A stretch of DNA of 64,000 nucleotides from Providencia rettgeri (GTDB lineage Bacteria > Pseudomonadota > Gammaproteobacteria > Enterobacterales > Enterobacteriaceae), in assembly GCF_041075285.1 (NCBI RefSeq), contig NZ_CP163512.1:1488001-1552000 (forward strand), written 5' to 3'. A model generated the notes under the pieces. That model saw only the letters and a list, made by a program, of their open reading frames with translations, was not told where the DNA came from and searched no databases. Of this stretch, positions 1-8,092 are shown in pieces. Position numbers and translations under genes: made by a program. Position 1 is the first letter of the stretch. Each line of letters begins with the position of its first letter.

Positions 1-797
1 AAAATAAGGACAGTGCTATTAGTGTGTAATCCAGAAGTTATCTCACTCGTAGCAGAGAGTCTCGATTGAAATTTTAAGTTTATTGAAGGAGACTCAGTAT
101 TGATTAAGCCTGTATTGCCATATCCTTCTATACTTAATTGTGAGCTCACACCACCTCCCAAGTCAAGGTTAGGCCTAGCGATAGTGAAACGAACAGTGGC
201 TGGATTTGAACAACTTAGCTGTATCATTTTCTCTGCAATATTACCATTTACAGATCTTGAGCTTACCACATAGTGATCAATATCAATATCGCCAACTATT
301 TGGCAAGAATTATTAGTCGGAGGCAAACTGGTACACCCTGCATCTTGAAGGGTTATAACGTCACTATAATAACCACTAGAGAATTTAGTTACCAACCCCG
401 TACATATTTCTAAGATTTTAACTATAACTTGGGTCCTCACTTCTTTGGTCCCACTTGCAGGCCTGCTTTTCAGATATTCCTCATAAATTTCTTTCCATGT
501 CATTGGTTTTGCAATGGTCATCGACTTACATGAGACGCAGTAGAAAGTTACCATACCTGGACCACTGGCCCCCTTATACGTCCCTCTCAAAAAAATACCA
601 TAATAACAATAAGTTGATTGTGGGCAAGTTACCTGTACATCATCGTTTGCACTTGATCCCGAAACCCACGATACCTCATAGAGTCTTTCTGATGAGACAG
701 GCCAAGAAAGCTCCTTTGCAGAAGTACCAAATAACGTGTCGCTATTTACAGAAAAGGAAATAACAAGCAATAGCAAGGCATACATTTTTTTTTGCAT
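1..797 (-). CDS. Fimbrial tip adhesin-like protein, 3' end outside window
   Basis: Partial gene; about 265 N-terminal residues are visible and the frame stays open to the left edge. It starts with a short hydrophobic signal peptide (MQKKMYALLLLL, then about 10 more residues). Several cysteine-containing beta-rich segments follow, and near residues 175-240 there is a pilin-like stretch with a C-S-N-P element and a conserved-looking LDLGGG loop. This two-part plan (binding domain, then pilin domain) fits chaperone-usher tip adhesins such as Proteus MrpH, but I recognise no specific adhesin. It is the last visible gene of a minus-strand fimbrial cluster, 16 bases after the minor subunit gene. 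The ribosome site is weak (AGAG). Confidence 0.6.
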   Translation of the reverse strand, partial: MQKKMYALLLLVISFSVNSDTLFGTSAKELSWPVSSERLYEVSWVSGSSANDDVQVTCPQSTYCYYGIFLRGTYKGASGPGMVTFYCVSCKSMTIAKPMTWKEIYEEYLKSRPASGTKEVRTQVIVKILEICTGLVTKFSSGYYSDVITLQDAGCTSLPPTNNSCQIVGDIDIDHYVVSSRSVNGNIAEKMIQLSCSNPATVRFTIARPNLDLGGGVSSQLSIEGYGNTGLINTESPSINLKFQSRLSATSEITSGLHTNSTVLI

Positions 798-813
798 AAC
801 AAATTCTCTGGTT

Positions 814-1329
814 TTAATTAAAATTGATAAGTAACGTTGCCGTTGAGTGAACTGTTCCCCCCTTTAATGCTCTTTTATTTCCAACCTTGGGAGTCATCGT
901 TAAATAGGGTTTTTGATTATAAAAAAAGTTAATTTTTTCACCGAGTTTTATCGGGGCTCCGTCCGCTTTTAGAACCAAGCCAAGCTCTTTTTCGCTAGTC
1001 GCCAATAGATCTGAATCAAATTCAGCTGAAGCGCCGTTTATTGAAATGTTTAAAGAAGGGTTACTCGTTGCATTAGAACATTCAAGTATATAAGGTATTG
1101 ACATTTCATACATACTTCCATCAACTTTTGTAGCAACAATATCTTTAAAATCAATAATAATTGGTTGATTTGCCCCATCTTGGCTATATAGATCACATGT
1201 TTCTTCAGTTGTTATGACACTCACCTTAATCGTTGCAGTGGCAGCGTAACTAAGTTTCAGTGTCAGAAAACAAATAAGTATTACTTTTATAAATCTGAAC
1301 CAGAACAGTTTTAAGTCTTGGCTTTCCAT
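814..1329 (-). CDS. Minor fimbrial subunit
   Basis: About 171 residues if it starts at the internal ATG (1329). A hydrophobic segment ending LSYA is a good signal peptide. The mature part has the paired cysteines of pilins (one near TTEETCDL, one in LECSNAT) and a C-terminal beta strand ending TATLLINFN, as in subunits assembled by donor-strand exchange. The open frame actually continues upstream to 1470 through coding sequence of a different fimbrial subunit (see 1330-1505), so the true start is uncertain and the product could be a chimera. It lies between the chaperone and the adhesin genes. Confidence 0.6.
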   Translation of the reverse strand: MESQDLKLFWFRFIKVILICFLTLKLSYAATATIKVSVITTEETCDLYSQDGANQPIIIDFKDIVATKVDGSMYEMSIPYILECSNATSNPSLNISINGASAEFDSDLLATSEKELGLVLKADGAPIKLGEKINFFYNQKPYLTMTPKVGNKRALKGGTVHSTATLLINFN

Positions 1330-1505
1330 CACCAGTCGGCACGGGCTGTCTGTTAGCGATCCGCGAACCCGTAAAATGCTGTGCTGACCATCAACGTTCC
1401 AATTATTCACAACACGATAGTCCACTGGCGACGCCTCTCCACATCCCAAAGCAATGTTACCACTAAGCACAACTGCCAGTATGCTGCGTTATTCCATGCT
1501 CTCAT
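1330..1505 (-). pseudogene. 5' remnant of another fimbrial subunit gene, frameshifted
   Basis: A strong ribosome site (GGGGAAGG) sits four bases before an ATG at 1505. It opens a hydrophobic signal-peptide-like frame (MRAWNNAAYWQLCLVV) that stops after about 32 codons. In another frame the sequence continues as mature subunit-like protein (EASPVDYRVVNNWNVDG, then LTDSPCRLVMESQD), a pattern typical of Proteus/Providencia fimbrial subunits. This second part runs directly into the signal peptide of the next subunit. I read it as a subunit gene that lost its 3' part by deletion and also carries a frameshift between signal peptide and mature part. Confidence 0.55.
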
Positions 1506-1527
1506 CGCCTTCCCCTGATTTCGTACG

Positions 1528-2271
1528 TTACGATTTTTCACTCGCCACATGACACGCGCTACCTTGGCATGTAAAGCTTAATTCTGGTCGGCCACCGTAA
1601 TCATTAATCGTGATCAGTGTTGGATTGTTCCCTAACTGCGCACTACTTACCCCGAGACTTTCCTGACCAAACGGCGCTATCATCACCGGTGCAAAGCTGT
1701 TTGCATCGCCCTTTAAAGTTGGCGAAAATGCATTAATCACCGTCACGTAATACGGCGTCGGATTTTTCACCACCGCTTGCGATCCCGATTTATCCAGCGT
1801 CAGCTGGTTGATTGCCGGTTCACTATTATCAGCGGGAATGATCGCTTTCGGGCGATAAAACAGTTTAACTCGCGTTTGCAACGCCACCTGCAACACATTC
1901 GCTTTATCACTTTTCGGTGGAATTTCTCGCAAATTAAAGTAGAACAAGCTCTCTCTATCTTGCGGTAAGCTACTGGCCGTAACCGGTAATGCTTCAATTT
2001 TAATTTGACTCGTCTTACCCGGCTCTAATCGCTGTACTGGGGGCAACACCACCAATGGGCTATTCACTTTTTTGCCTTCGGAGTTTTCTAACCACCCTTG
2101 CGCTAAATAGGGTAAGCTCTGATTGTTATTACCAATATTTAACGTCATGGAAGTTTTATCTCCTTCAAAAATAATACGGGTGCGGTCCATCGTAATCCCC
2201 GCGGTGGCCAACTGACTGACCATCAAACCACACATCAGTAACCCGCTACGGGTCGTCTTATTCAACATCAT
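1528..2271 (-). CDS. Periplasmic fimbrial chaperone, PapD/MrpD family
   Basis: A protein of 247 residues that caps pilus subunits in the periplasm before they reach the outer-membrane usher. A signal peptide ends at LATAG. The N-terminal Ig domain carries the diagnostic chaperone signature RESLFYFNLREIPP near residues 106-119, with the G1 strand following (LQVALQTRVKLFYRP). The second Ig domain includes two late cysteines (FTCQGSACH), a common disulfide in this family. Length is normal. The ATG at 2271 follows an AAAGG site. Normally the usher gene comes just before it; here the upstream neighbour is an HTH regulator, so the operon is incomplete. Confidence 0.93.
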   Translation of the reverse strand: MMLNKTTRSGLLMCGLMVSQLATAGITMDRTRIIFEGDKTSMTLNIGNNNQSLPYLAQGWLENSEGKKVNSPLVVLPPVQRLEPGKTSQIKIEALPVTASSLPQDRESLFYFNLREIPPKSDKANVLQVALQTRVKLFYRPKAIIPADNSEPAINQLTLDKSGSQAVVKNPTPYYVTVINAFSPTLKGDANSFAPVMIAPFGQESLGVSSAQLGNNPTLITINDYGGRPELSFTCQGSACHVASEKS

Positions 2272-2435
2272 ACGTTTACCTTTTTTGATTCGGTCTGTTT
2301 CTGATTTAGGTACAGCGACAACCCACTGTCAAAATCAAATGATTATTAACACTCACAATAAACCCATACTTATTAAATAAGCATTAGCAGAGTACTTATA
2401 TTTTTATATTTAAAAATATAAGTTATAAAAACCAA

Positions 2436-2726
2436 TTAAAATTTATGAGAAAACTTATTCGAAATGACTGAATGAAAATAATCAGACCAATCCTTATTTA
2501 ACACTTGCAAATAATTATTTAGCATGTCAACAGAAATCTTACATAATCCATTTTCATAACGGGAAATTTGTTGCTGACTCAAATCCAATAATTTCCCTAA
2601 TTCTGCTCCTGTTAATGATTTTTCTATTCTTGCTGATTTCAAAAAATGACTTGTTTCTGTAGTAATATCGGGTGTAACTTTATGCCCTTCATAATCTTCT
2701 ATCTTATCTATATTAGCTAAAAGCAT
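2436..2726 (-). CDS. MrpJ-like HTH regulator of fimbriae and motility
   Basis: A 96-residue XRE-type helix-turn-helix protein. The motif SLTGAELGKLLDLSQQQISR (about residues 37-56) followed by YENG is the hallmark of the MrpJ group, which in Proteus mirabilis represses flagellar genes while fimbriae are made. The start at 2726 is chosen because AGGAGG lies seven bases upstream; a longer frame to 2765 lacks support. MrpJ genes usually end fimbrial operons; here the gene precedes the chaperone on the same strand, 164 bases away. It may be the end of a lost operon or an upstream regulator of this one. Confidence 0.75.
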   Translation of the reverse strand: MLLANIDKIEDYEGHKVTPDITTETSHFLKSARIEKSLTGAELGKLLDLSQQQISRYENGLCKISVDMLNNYLQVLNKDWSDYFHSVISNKFSHKF

Positions 2727-3353
2727 AGATAAGCCTCCTAAAAATTTAACATTACAAAAGCCCATTCCTCTTTGGATTTTATAATCTACTGACTACACTT
2801 AGACTAGATTTAAAATCCGGATATTTTGTTATTCTATTTTCTATCTCAAACAACAAACAAGATGCTTTAATTTAAAAGTAGACATAATACAGAAATAATA
2901 AATATTAATTAAACCGTATTCTTATTCTTTTTTCTCACTCAACATCTTTGATAGGCATACTATAGGTTCATCCCCTATTAGAGTAAAAATGTTTTAAACA
3001 ATGAAAACCACAACGCATCATAGGTGTGGGCTATCAAAAAATATAAAAACACATATTATAACCTATTAAAAATGAATTATAATTTCTTATATCTATATAT
3101 ATCAACAGATTAAGTTAGGTTGAGTAGCAAGCTTATAAAAATTAACATTATTAACATAGTTAAATTAACCTTTTTTTATACACAATAAAGGGGTTTTTAT
3201 TTTCATTTTGTTACAATCAGACCATGTTAGACATATGATTATTTTACTAATCCCCTCTACATTGCTTATCAAAAATATATCTTACTTATCAATCAAAAAA
3301 ATATTCTTACCAATAAAATATGTATTTTCCTGAAGTCGTCCACCAGAAAAACA

Positions 3354-3602
3354 TAATCATCGGTTCATTTCATCAAGGATGATAGTAAGCATTATAGTTC
3401 GCATATTTCTTCAATTTTTTCTTCATCTTCAGGGAAAACGGGATATAAAGTTGATTTAAGGCTCGTTCATCAAAAATATAATAGCGGTTATAGAAAATTA
3501 GCTGGAGCCATTACGTCTGATAAAACCTATTTCGTCAATCGCGTTATCCTCTATACAAATTCAATCATTGATGCGGTTGGTAATTTAAAAACTGAAATTT
3601 GA
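3354..3602 (+). pseudogene. Open frame without start codon, possible gene remnant
   Basis: An 82-codon frame bounded by stops and lacking ATG, GTG or TTG near its beginning. It reads as ordinary mixed protein (for example GYKVDLRLVHQKYNSGYRK, then ITSDKTYFVNRVILYTNS), not the low-complexity Lys/Asn/Ile pattern of random AT-rich DNA. It may be the tail of a decayed gene. I do not recognise a family. Confidence 0.25.
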
Positions 3603-3654
3603 CTACACGATATCAATTTATCAAGAAATGTTTAATTAGTGGAGTGAGAATAAA

Positions 3655-3720
3655 ATGCGTAATTTTAAAACATTGGTTGAAAAGTTTACAAAGACATTAA
3701 CCCAATTTGCCTCCCCTTAA
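3655..3720 (+). CDS. Possible 21-residue small ORF
   Basis: An ATG preceded by GGAGTGAG at suitable distance opens a frame for MRNFKTLVEKFTKTLTQFASP. Its stop codon lies inside the loop region of a strong hairpin. Lysine-rich and amphipathic. It could be a real small protein or chance; there is no homology I can name. Confidence 0.2.
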   Translation: MRNFKTLVEKFTKTLTQFASP

Positions 3721-3744
3721 GTAAAGGGGATTTACTCAAATTGG
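3702..3744. terminator. Long two-part hairpin, likely bidirectional terminator
   Basis: CCAATTTG (3702-3709) pairs with CAAATTGG (3737-3744), and inside it TCCCCTT pairs with AAGGGGA around a short loop. The outer right arm overlaps the stop codon of the minus-strand gene at 3736. No long T run follows on either side. Confidence 0.5.
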
Positions 3745-4266
3745 TCTATCAATTTTATTAGCCGCTTTTTCTAATAATTTATCTAAACTGGAATGCAGCA
3801 GACGATTTTTTACCGTTTTGCTTTCAATTTCTAATTTAGAACCGATTTTCTTATCCATAGTATAAATATTCACTTTATCAGCGACATGCTCATACAGCAG
3901 TAAGCCGTCAACACCGTAACCTTGTTTATCGTGAAAATCCGTTAATACGGTTTGCATACGAATTTTCGCTTGTTTATCCCCCTGCACTGCTTTGCGTAAA
4001 TCCTCCGTTAATAACCCAACGGGTGCAGAATAAACATAAAGCACTTCGACAGAATGACCTTCACACATAAAGCAATCGCGATTTTGCACGTCAGGCAGTT
4101 GATCCATTGCGCGTAATTCAATCAATAATTTTTGCCCATCTTTATACGGTGCTTGAGAAATATCGAGAAAAACTAAGCGGTATGGTCCCGGATCACCCGC
4201 CAAAGCACTTGTCATACTACAGAGTGAGATAAAGCTCGCTGTGATTAATGGAATGATTTGTTTCAT
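3736..4266 (-). CDS. Secreted or periplasmic protein of unknown function
   Basis: A 176-residue protein with a clear signal peptide (MKQIIPLITASFISLC, cleavage near SALAG). The mature part has a CFMC motif around residue 65 that could bind metal or form a disulfide, then an alternating charged region and a C-terminal helical segment. I do not recognise the family. It is divergent from hipBA and shares an intergenic stretch of about 180 bases with it, but nothing suggests a functional link. It ends in the hairpin at 3702-3744. Confidence 0.6.
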   Translation of the reverse strand: MKQIIPLITASFISLCSMTSALAGDPGPYRLVFLDISQAPYKDGQKLLIELRAMDQLPDVQNRDCFMCEGHSVEVLYVYSAPVGLLTEDLRKAVQGDKQAKIRMQTVLTDFHDKQGYGVDGLLLYEHVADKVNIYTMDKKIGSKLEIESKTVKNRLLHSSLDKLLEKAANKIDRPI

Positions 4267-4376
4267 AAATAACTCAATGCGAAAGTATAAAACTTTACTA
4301 TATGTGTTTTTCCGATAAAAAGAAAATAGCGAACTATCTTATTCATTACGCTAGCAAGTAGTTCTTTAGTAAGCTC

Positions 4377-4437
4377 TTGTAACGTATATATTGCAAATCA
4401 CCTATAAAAAGGCTAAATTGTAATATATACATTACAA
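4377..4437 (+). promoter_or_regulatory. Paired operator dyads upstream of hipBA
   Basis: Two 20-base near-palindromes, TTGTAACGTATATATTGCAA (4377-4396) and TTGTAATATATACATTACAA (4418-4437), start 41 bases apart, about four helical turns. The second ends 11 bases before the hipB start. Position and pairing fit autoregulatory sites for the HipB repressor. HipB autorepression is established for E. coli hipBA; its application here is inference. Confidence 0.7.
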
Positions 4438-4448
4438 AAAGGCACTAT

Positions 4449-4796
4449 ATGAAGATTTCAATGGCAATGTCAGACTTAGCAATCACACAAGAACTCTACA
4501 ACCGCCTTGAATACTATAGGCAGTCTAAAGGGCTGTCGCAGGAAGAACTTGTTGAAAACTTAGGCATTAGTCGCCCAACCTATGCGAGGATCCAAAAAGG
4601 AACTTGCAGCCTTAGCACATTTATTAGCGTATTACGCGAGCTCAACTTACTTGAGGGGTTCGATACATTGGTGCCTCCACCATCGTTACGCCCTTCTGAA
4701 ATCGTCAAACAACAAAACCTTAAGCGTAACCAAATACAATCAAAACTCTCTGTCAAAGAAATGCTCGCTAACCGAAAAAATAAGGGCTCCCTATGA
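4449..4796 (+). CDS. hipB: HipB-type antitoxin, XRE family repressor
   Basis: A 115-residue antitoxin that should bind both the HipA kinase and operator DNA. The helix-turn-helix spans about residues 22-60 (LSQEELVENLGISRPTYARI). A basic, probably flexible tail follows (about residues 85-115), longer than in E. coli HipB. The AAAGG ribosome site is six bases before the ATG. The stop overlaps the hipA start by four bases (ATGA), indicating translational coupling. The operator pair immediately upstream supports autoregulation. Confidence 0.85.
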   Translation: MKISMAMSDLAITQELYNRLEYYRQSKGLSQEELVENLGISRPTYARIQKGTCSLSTFISVLRELNLLEGFDTLVPPPSLRPSEIVKQQNLKRNQIQSKLSVKEMLANRKNKGSL

Positions 4797-6100
4797 TCGC
4801 CAAATCTTGTACCGTTTTTTTTGATAATATCCCAACGGGCTATTTGGCTTATACTGATGATAGTGGATTTGCGACATTTGAATATACCAAAGAATGGCAA
4901 AAAGAGGGGTTTAGCCTTTCCCCACTGCATTTACCCTTAAGTTCACAAACCTATACTTTTCGTCATTTGCCTGTCGATACCTATCGCGGCTTACCTGCCG
5001 TATTTGCCGATTCATTACCTGATGATTTTGGTAACGCGTTAATCAATGCGTGGCTTGCACGCCAAGGTAAAGACAAGTCACAATTTTCAGCCTTAGATCG
5101 TTTGCTTTATACCGGGAGCCGTGGAATGGGCGCGCTGGAATACCAGCCCACAAATTACCCAAGCGCTGAGGAAGATGTCCCTATTTTGATCGAAGAGCTA
5201 GTCAATATCGCCCAAAAAGTGCTCGATGCGAGAGATGAATTGCACTTAACCGATAGCGAAGAGTCATCGATGTCTAAACTATTGCAAATCGGAACATCCG
5301 CCGGAGGAGCGCGTGCTAAAGCGGTTATTGCTGTTAATAAAGACCGCACAGAAATACGTTCCGGGCAGGTAGAGGTCCCTGAAGGTTTTGAACATTTCTT
5401 ACTTAAATTTGATGGTGTTGTAGAGCATCAAACCAATAAAGAAACCTTTGGTGACCCGAAAGGATTTGGGATAATGGAATATGTTTATTACCTTATGGCC
5501 ACACAATTAGGGATTGAAATGTCAGAATGCGAGTTATTACGGGGATCGCAAAGTGGTCTTGCACATTTCATGACTAAACGTTTTGATAGAGTCGGTAATT
5601 TGAAATATCACGTCCTCAGTTTATGCGGGCTCGCACATGCCGATTTTAGAAAACCGGGCGCATTTAGTTACGAAGAGTTACTATTAACTGCGCGGCAGCT
5701 TGGCCTATCGAATAAGGAACAAGAGCAAATTTATCGCCGAATGGTTTTTAATATTATTGCCCGTAACCATGATGATCATACTAAAAATTGGTCATTTATG
5801 GTGAATGACCAATATGAATGGCAGTTGGCTCCCGCTTATGACCTCGCGTGGAGTTATAAAAAAGATTCAATGTGGGTACAATCTCACCAATTATCCTTAG
5901 CGGGTAAACGCGATAATTTTACTCTGCAGGATTTGCTATCAATCACGGAACAAATTACACACCTTCGCCGCAATAAAGCACAAAAAATTATTGATGAAAC
6001 CATTGCCGTAGTGTCAACTTGGCGAGAACTTGCTGAGCATCATGGTGTGCCCACATCATTGAGGGAGAGTGTTTGGAGTACGCTCAGACTAAATTGGTAA
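4793..6100 (+). CDS. hipA: HipA-type serine/threonine kinase toxin
   Basis: 435 residues, the usual size for HipA, a kinase that in E. coli phosphorylates glutamyl-tRNA synthetase and causes growth arrest and persistence. Visible elements: an N-terminal HipA barrel (FRHLPVDTYRGLPAVFADSLPD, split here: FRHLPVDTY near 57), the serine/glycine loop GTSAGGARAK near 167-176 that is the autophosphorylation segment, the ATP-pocket lysine region (LLKFDG, 203-208), the catalytic HDDHTKNW near 326-333, and the metal-binding AYDLAW near 348-353. All key residues look intact. The substrate cannot be told from sequence. The stop codon lies inside a downstream operator-like dyad. Confidence 0.9.
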   Translation: MIAKSCTVFFDNIPTGYLAYTDDSGFATFEYTKEWQKEGFSLSPLHLPLSSQTYTFRHLPVDTYRGLPAVFADSLPDDFGNALINAWLARQGKDKSQFSALDRLLYTGSRGMGALEYQPTNYPSAEEDVPILIEELVNIAQKVLDARDELHLTDSEESSMSKLLQIGTSAGGARAKAVIAVNKDRTEIRSGQVEVPEGFEHFLLKFDGVVEHQTNKETFGDPKGFGIMEYVYYLMATQLGIEMSECELLRGSQSGLAHFMTKRFDRVGNLKYHVLSLCGLAHADFRKPGAFSYEELLLTARQLGLSNKEQEQIYRRMVFNIIARNHDDHTKNWSFMVNDQYEWQLAPAYDLAWSYKKDSMWVQSHQLSLAGKRDNFTLQDLLSITEQITHLRRNKAQKIIDETIAVVSTWRELAEHHGVPTSLRESVWSTLRLNW

Positions 6101-6155
6101 CGTATAGATTACAAAAAAGGGTAAAAAGACATTAATTGTAATGTTTACATTACAA
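6095..6155. promoter_or_regulatory. Second pair of HipB-like dyads, downstream of hipA
   Basis: TGGTAACGTATAGATTACAA (6095-6114, overlapping the hipA stop) and TTGTAATGTTTACATTACAA (6136-6155) match the upstream operators, and again start exactly 41 bases apart. They lie between the convergent hipA and nemA genes, where no promoter is needed. See finding. Confidence 0.65.
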
Positions 6156-6212
6156 AAAATTAGGCGCAAGTAACCTCAGGATCATAATAACTTGCGCCCT
6201 TCTATTAGCAAT

Positions 6213-7313
6213 TTATTTCATAAATGGGTAATCGGTATACCCTTTCGCACCACCACCATAAAATGTTTCAGGATGTTGAGGGTTAAGTGGTGCATTTTGC
6301 TGCAAGCGGGCAACTAAATCGGGATTCGCAATAAAATCACGACCAAAAGCCACAGCATCAATCAAGCCCTTTTCGATTAAATCTTCTGCTTTTTCCGGGG
6401 TATAAGCACCTGCACCAATAATTACACCGTTAAAACGCTGGCGAACTTTCAGGCGGAATGCTTCGGTGTAAGGTTGTCCACCAGCCCAGTCAGGCTCAGA
6501 CAGATGTAAATAGCCGATGCCACGCTGATTTAGCGCTTCAATCACATATAACGCATCCGACTCTTCATTTGGGCCATTTCCTGTATTTTGGAAACTACCA
6601 ATTGGCGACAAACGAATACCAATACGCTCTGGTGCCCATTGCTCACACACGGCATCAATCACCTCAAGCAGAAAACGTGCACGATTTTCAATGCTGCCGC
6701 CATATTGATCATGACGTTGGTTCGCATCGGGTGATAAAAATTGATGCAATAAATAACCATGGGCGCCATGTAATTCAACCATATCAAACCCAGCTTGGCG
6801 TGCATTTTCGACTGCTTGACGAAAATCATCAACAATTTGCGGGATCTCCTGTAATTCCAGTGCTCTGGGCATAGATGTATCGACGCGTATCGGCTGGCCT
6901 TGTGCATCACGTAATGATGTGCGTGTGTTGGCACTGAGTGCAGAAGGTGCGACAGGCGCTTGCTGGTTAGGCTGCAAAGTATTGTGGGAAATTCGCCCTG
7001 TATGCCACAATTGAACAGTCATATGTCCACCCGCATCATGTACCGCAGCAGTGATCGCCTTCCACGCAGCAATCTGTTCAGGACTATGCAAGCCAGGAGC
7101 CCCTGCATAGCCTTTTGCCTGCGCTGAGATTTGTGTCGCTTCAGAGATAATTAACCCAGCGCTCGCACGCTGACGATAATACTCCCCCATTAATGGTGTA
7201 GGGACATCACCGGGCTCGATACTACGTAAACGGGTTAATGGTGCCATAAATACTCTATTTTTTGCTGTGAAAGCTCCAACTTTAAGCGGGGTAAATAATT
7301 TTTTTTGCGACAT
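6213..7313 (-). CDS. nemA: N-ethylmaleimide reductase, Old Yellow Enzyme family
   Basis: A 366-residue FMN-dependent flavoprotein that reduces electrophilic alkenes, quinones and nitro compounds with NADPH. The TIM barrel begins [20 protein letters not shown]. The substrate-binding motif [14 protein letters not shown] (about residues 181-194) and [11 protein letters not shown] are intact, as is the C-terminal phosphate-binding [11 protein letters not shown] and [11 protein letters not shown]. Length is normal. The gene is 59 bases downstream of nemR on the same strand, as in E. coli nemRA, but gloA does not follow. A dyad matching the nemR operator lies just upstream of the start. Confidence 0.95.
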   Translation of the reverse strand: MSQKKLFTPLKVGAFTAKNRVFMAPLTRLRSIEPGDVPTPLMGEYYRQRASAGLIISEATQISAQAKGYAGAPGLHSPEQIAAWKAITAAVHDAGGHMTVQLWHTGRISHNTLQPNQQAPVAPSALSANTRTSLRDAQGQPIRVDTSMPRALELQEIPQIVDDFRQAVENARQAGFDMVELHGAHGYLLHQFLSPDANQRHDQYGGSIENRARFLLEVIDAVCEQWAPERIGIRLSPIGSFQNTGNGPNEESDALYVIEALNQRGIGYLHLSEPDWAGGQPYTEAFRLKVRQRFNGVIIGAGAYTPEKAEDLIEKGLIDAVAFGRDFIANPDLVARLQQNAPLNPQHPETFYGGGAKGYTDYPFMK

Positions 7314-7327
7314 AATGATTCCTATAT

Positions 7328-7342
7328 TAGACCGGTCGACTA
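7328..7342 (-). promoter_or_regulatory. NemR-like operator before nemA
   Basis: TAGACCGGTCGACTA is a near-perfect palindrome of the TAGACC...GGTCTA type, located between nemR and nemA. It starts 15 bases upstream of the nemA start codon, the same distance as the site before nemR. Confidence 0.65.
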
Positions 7343-7372
7343 GTTATTGGAGAAATAAAAATGCCAATCAAA

Positions 7373-7966
7373 TCATGGCACTTGCAATACCGTTTTAACA
7401 TGTTCCAATGCTTTTTCTAATGGAACTGTACTACGTGTAATTTTTGATTGTAGATTGGCTCCCAACCAAAGTGCATAGAAGACTTGCGCATTGGATAAAG
7501 GCTCACCAGTGAAGCAAAGGGATTTTTCTTGGCGACCTTTTTCTAGGGTATCGGCAAGTAAACTAATAATTTGCCGTACGCCATCATCCATCGCTTTGTT
7601 CATATCTTCAGATAAATCACACACCTCAGCAGACAGTTTTACTGTAAGGCAACCATTAATATGGCTACGTTGGCAAACTTGTGGCAGCATTTCGCCATAA
7701 TACGCGAAGAAACGATCAGCATAATTCCCCGCGCCTTGTTCGAAGTGCGTTGTCAGTCGTTGCAAATAATCTGCGTAATAACGCTCTAACATCGCAACAC
7801 CAAACGCCTCTTTGGAGCGAAAATAGTGATAGAACGATCCTTTAGGCACTTGTGCGGTTTTTAACAGCTCACTAAGCCCCATCCTCGTAAAACCGAGATG
7901 TAAACAAAGTCGCTCACCTGTGGCTAAAAGATGTTCGCGTGTATCATGTTCAGTATGTTTGTTCAT
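7373..7966 (-). CDS. nemR: NemR, TetR-family redox and electrophile-sensing repressor
   Basis: 197 residues. The N-terminal TetR helix-turn-helix (about 12-58) contains MGLSELLKTAQVPKGSFYHY. In E. coli, NemR senses hypochlorous acid, methylglyoxal and quinones through Cys106, with Lys175 involved in a reversible sulfenamide bond. Counting residues here places a cysteine at exactly 106 (INGCLTVK) and a lysine at exactly 175 (LQSKITR), so the sensing chemistry should be conserved. It is first in a nemR-nemA operon and has a dyad operator upstream. Confidence 0.93.
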   Translation of the reverse strand: MNKHTEHDTREHLLATGERLCLHLGFTRMGLSELLKTAQVPKGSFYHYFRSKEAFGVAMLERYYADYLQRLTTHFEQGAGNYADRFFAYYGEMLPQVCQRSHINGCLTVKLSAEVCDLSEDMNKAMDDGVRQIISLLADTLEKGRQEKSLCFTGEPLSNAQVFYALWLGANLQSKITRSTVPLEKALEHVKTVLQVP

Positions 7967-7980
7967 GGCATTACTGTAAT

Positions 7981-7995
7981 GGACCGACTGGTCTA
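7981..7995 (-). promoter_or_regulatory. NemR operator before nemR
   Basis: Read on the minus strand, TAGACCAGTCGGTCC is an imperfect palindrome matching the TAGACC/GGTC type operator. It begins 15 bases upstream of the nemR start and probably covers the promoter or the transcription start. Confidence 0.65.
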
Positions 7996-8092
7996 GTACA
8001 AGTTATTTTTTGATCGATAGCACAAAAATAACATATTCAGGTAACGAAAGTTCAGGCAAGATCAACCATAACTTGCTGAAGTGGGAACAAAT

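Larger units (their letters stand above)
2727..3735. other. AT-rich gene-poor interval beside fimbrial cluster
   Basis: About 1 kb of very AT-rich sequence with no convincing gene. It contains one long frame without a start codon (3354-3602) and one 21-codon ORF (3655-3720), listed separately. A usher and major pilin gene would be expected near here in an intact cluster, but I see no trace of them. Confidence 0.5.

Noticed and set aside
455-763. Plus-strand 102-codon frame at the left end
   Set aside because: Antisense to the adhesin gene, whose signal peptide and cysteine pattern identify the real coding strand.
4580-4930. Minus-strand frame across hipB/hipA start
   Set aside because: It is the complement of the clearly coding hipBA frames and has no own ribosome site.
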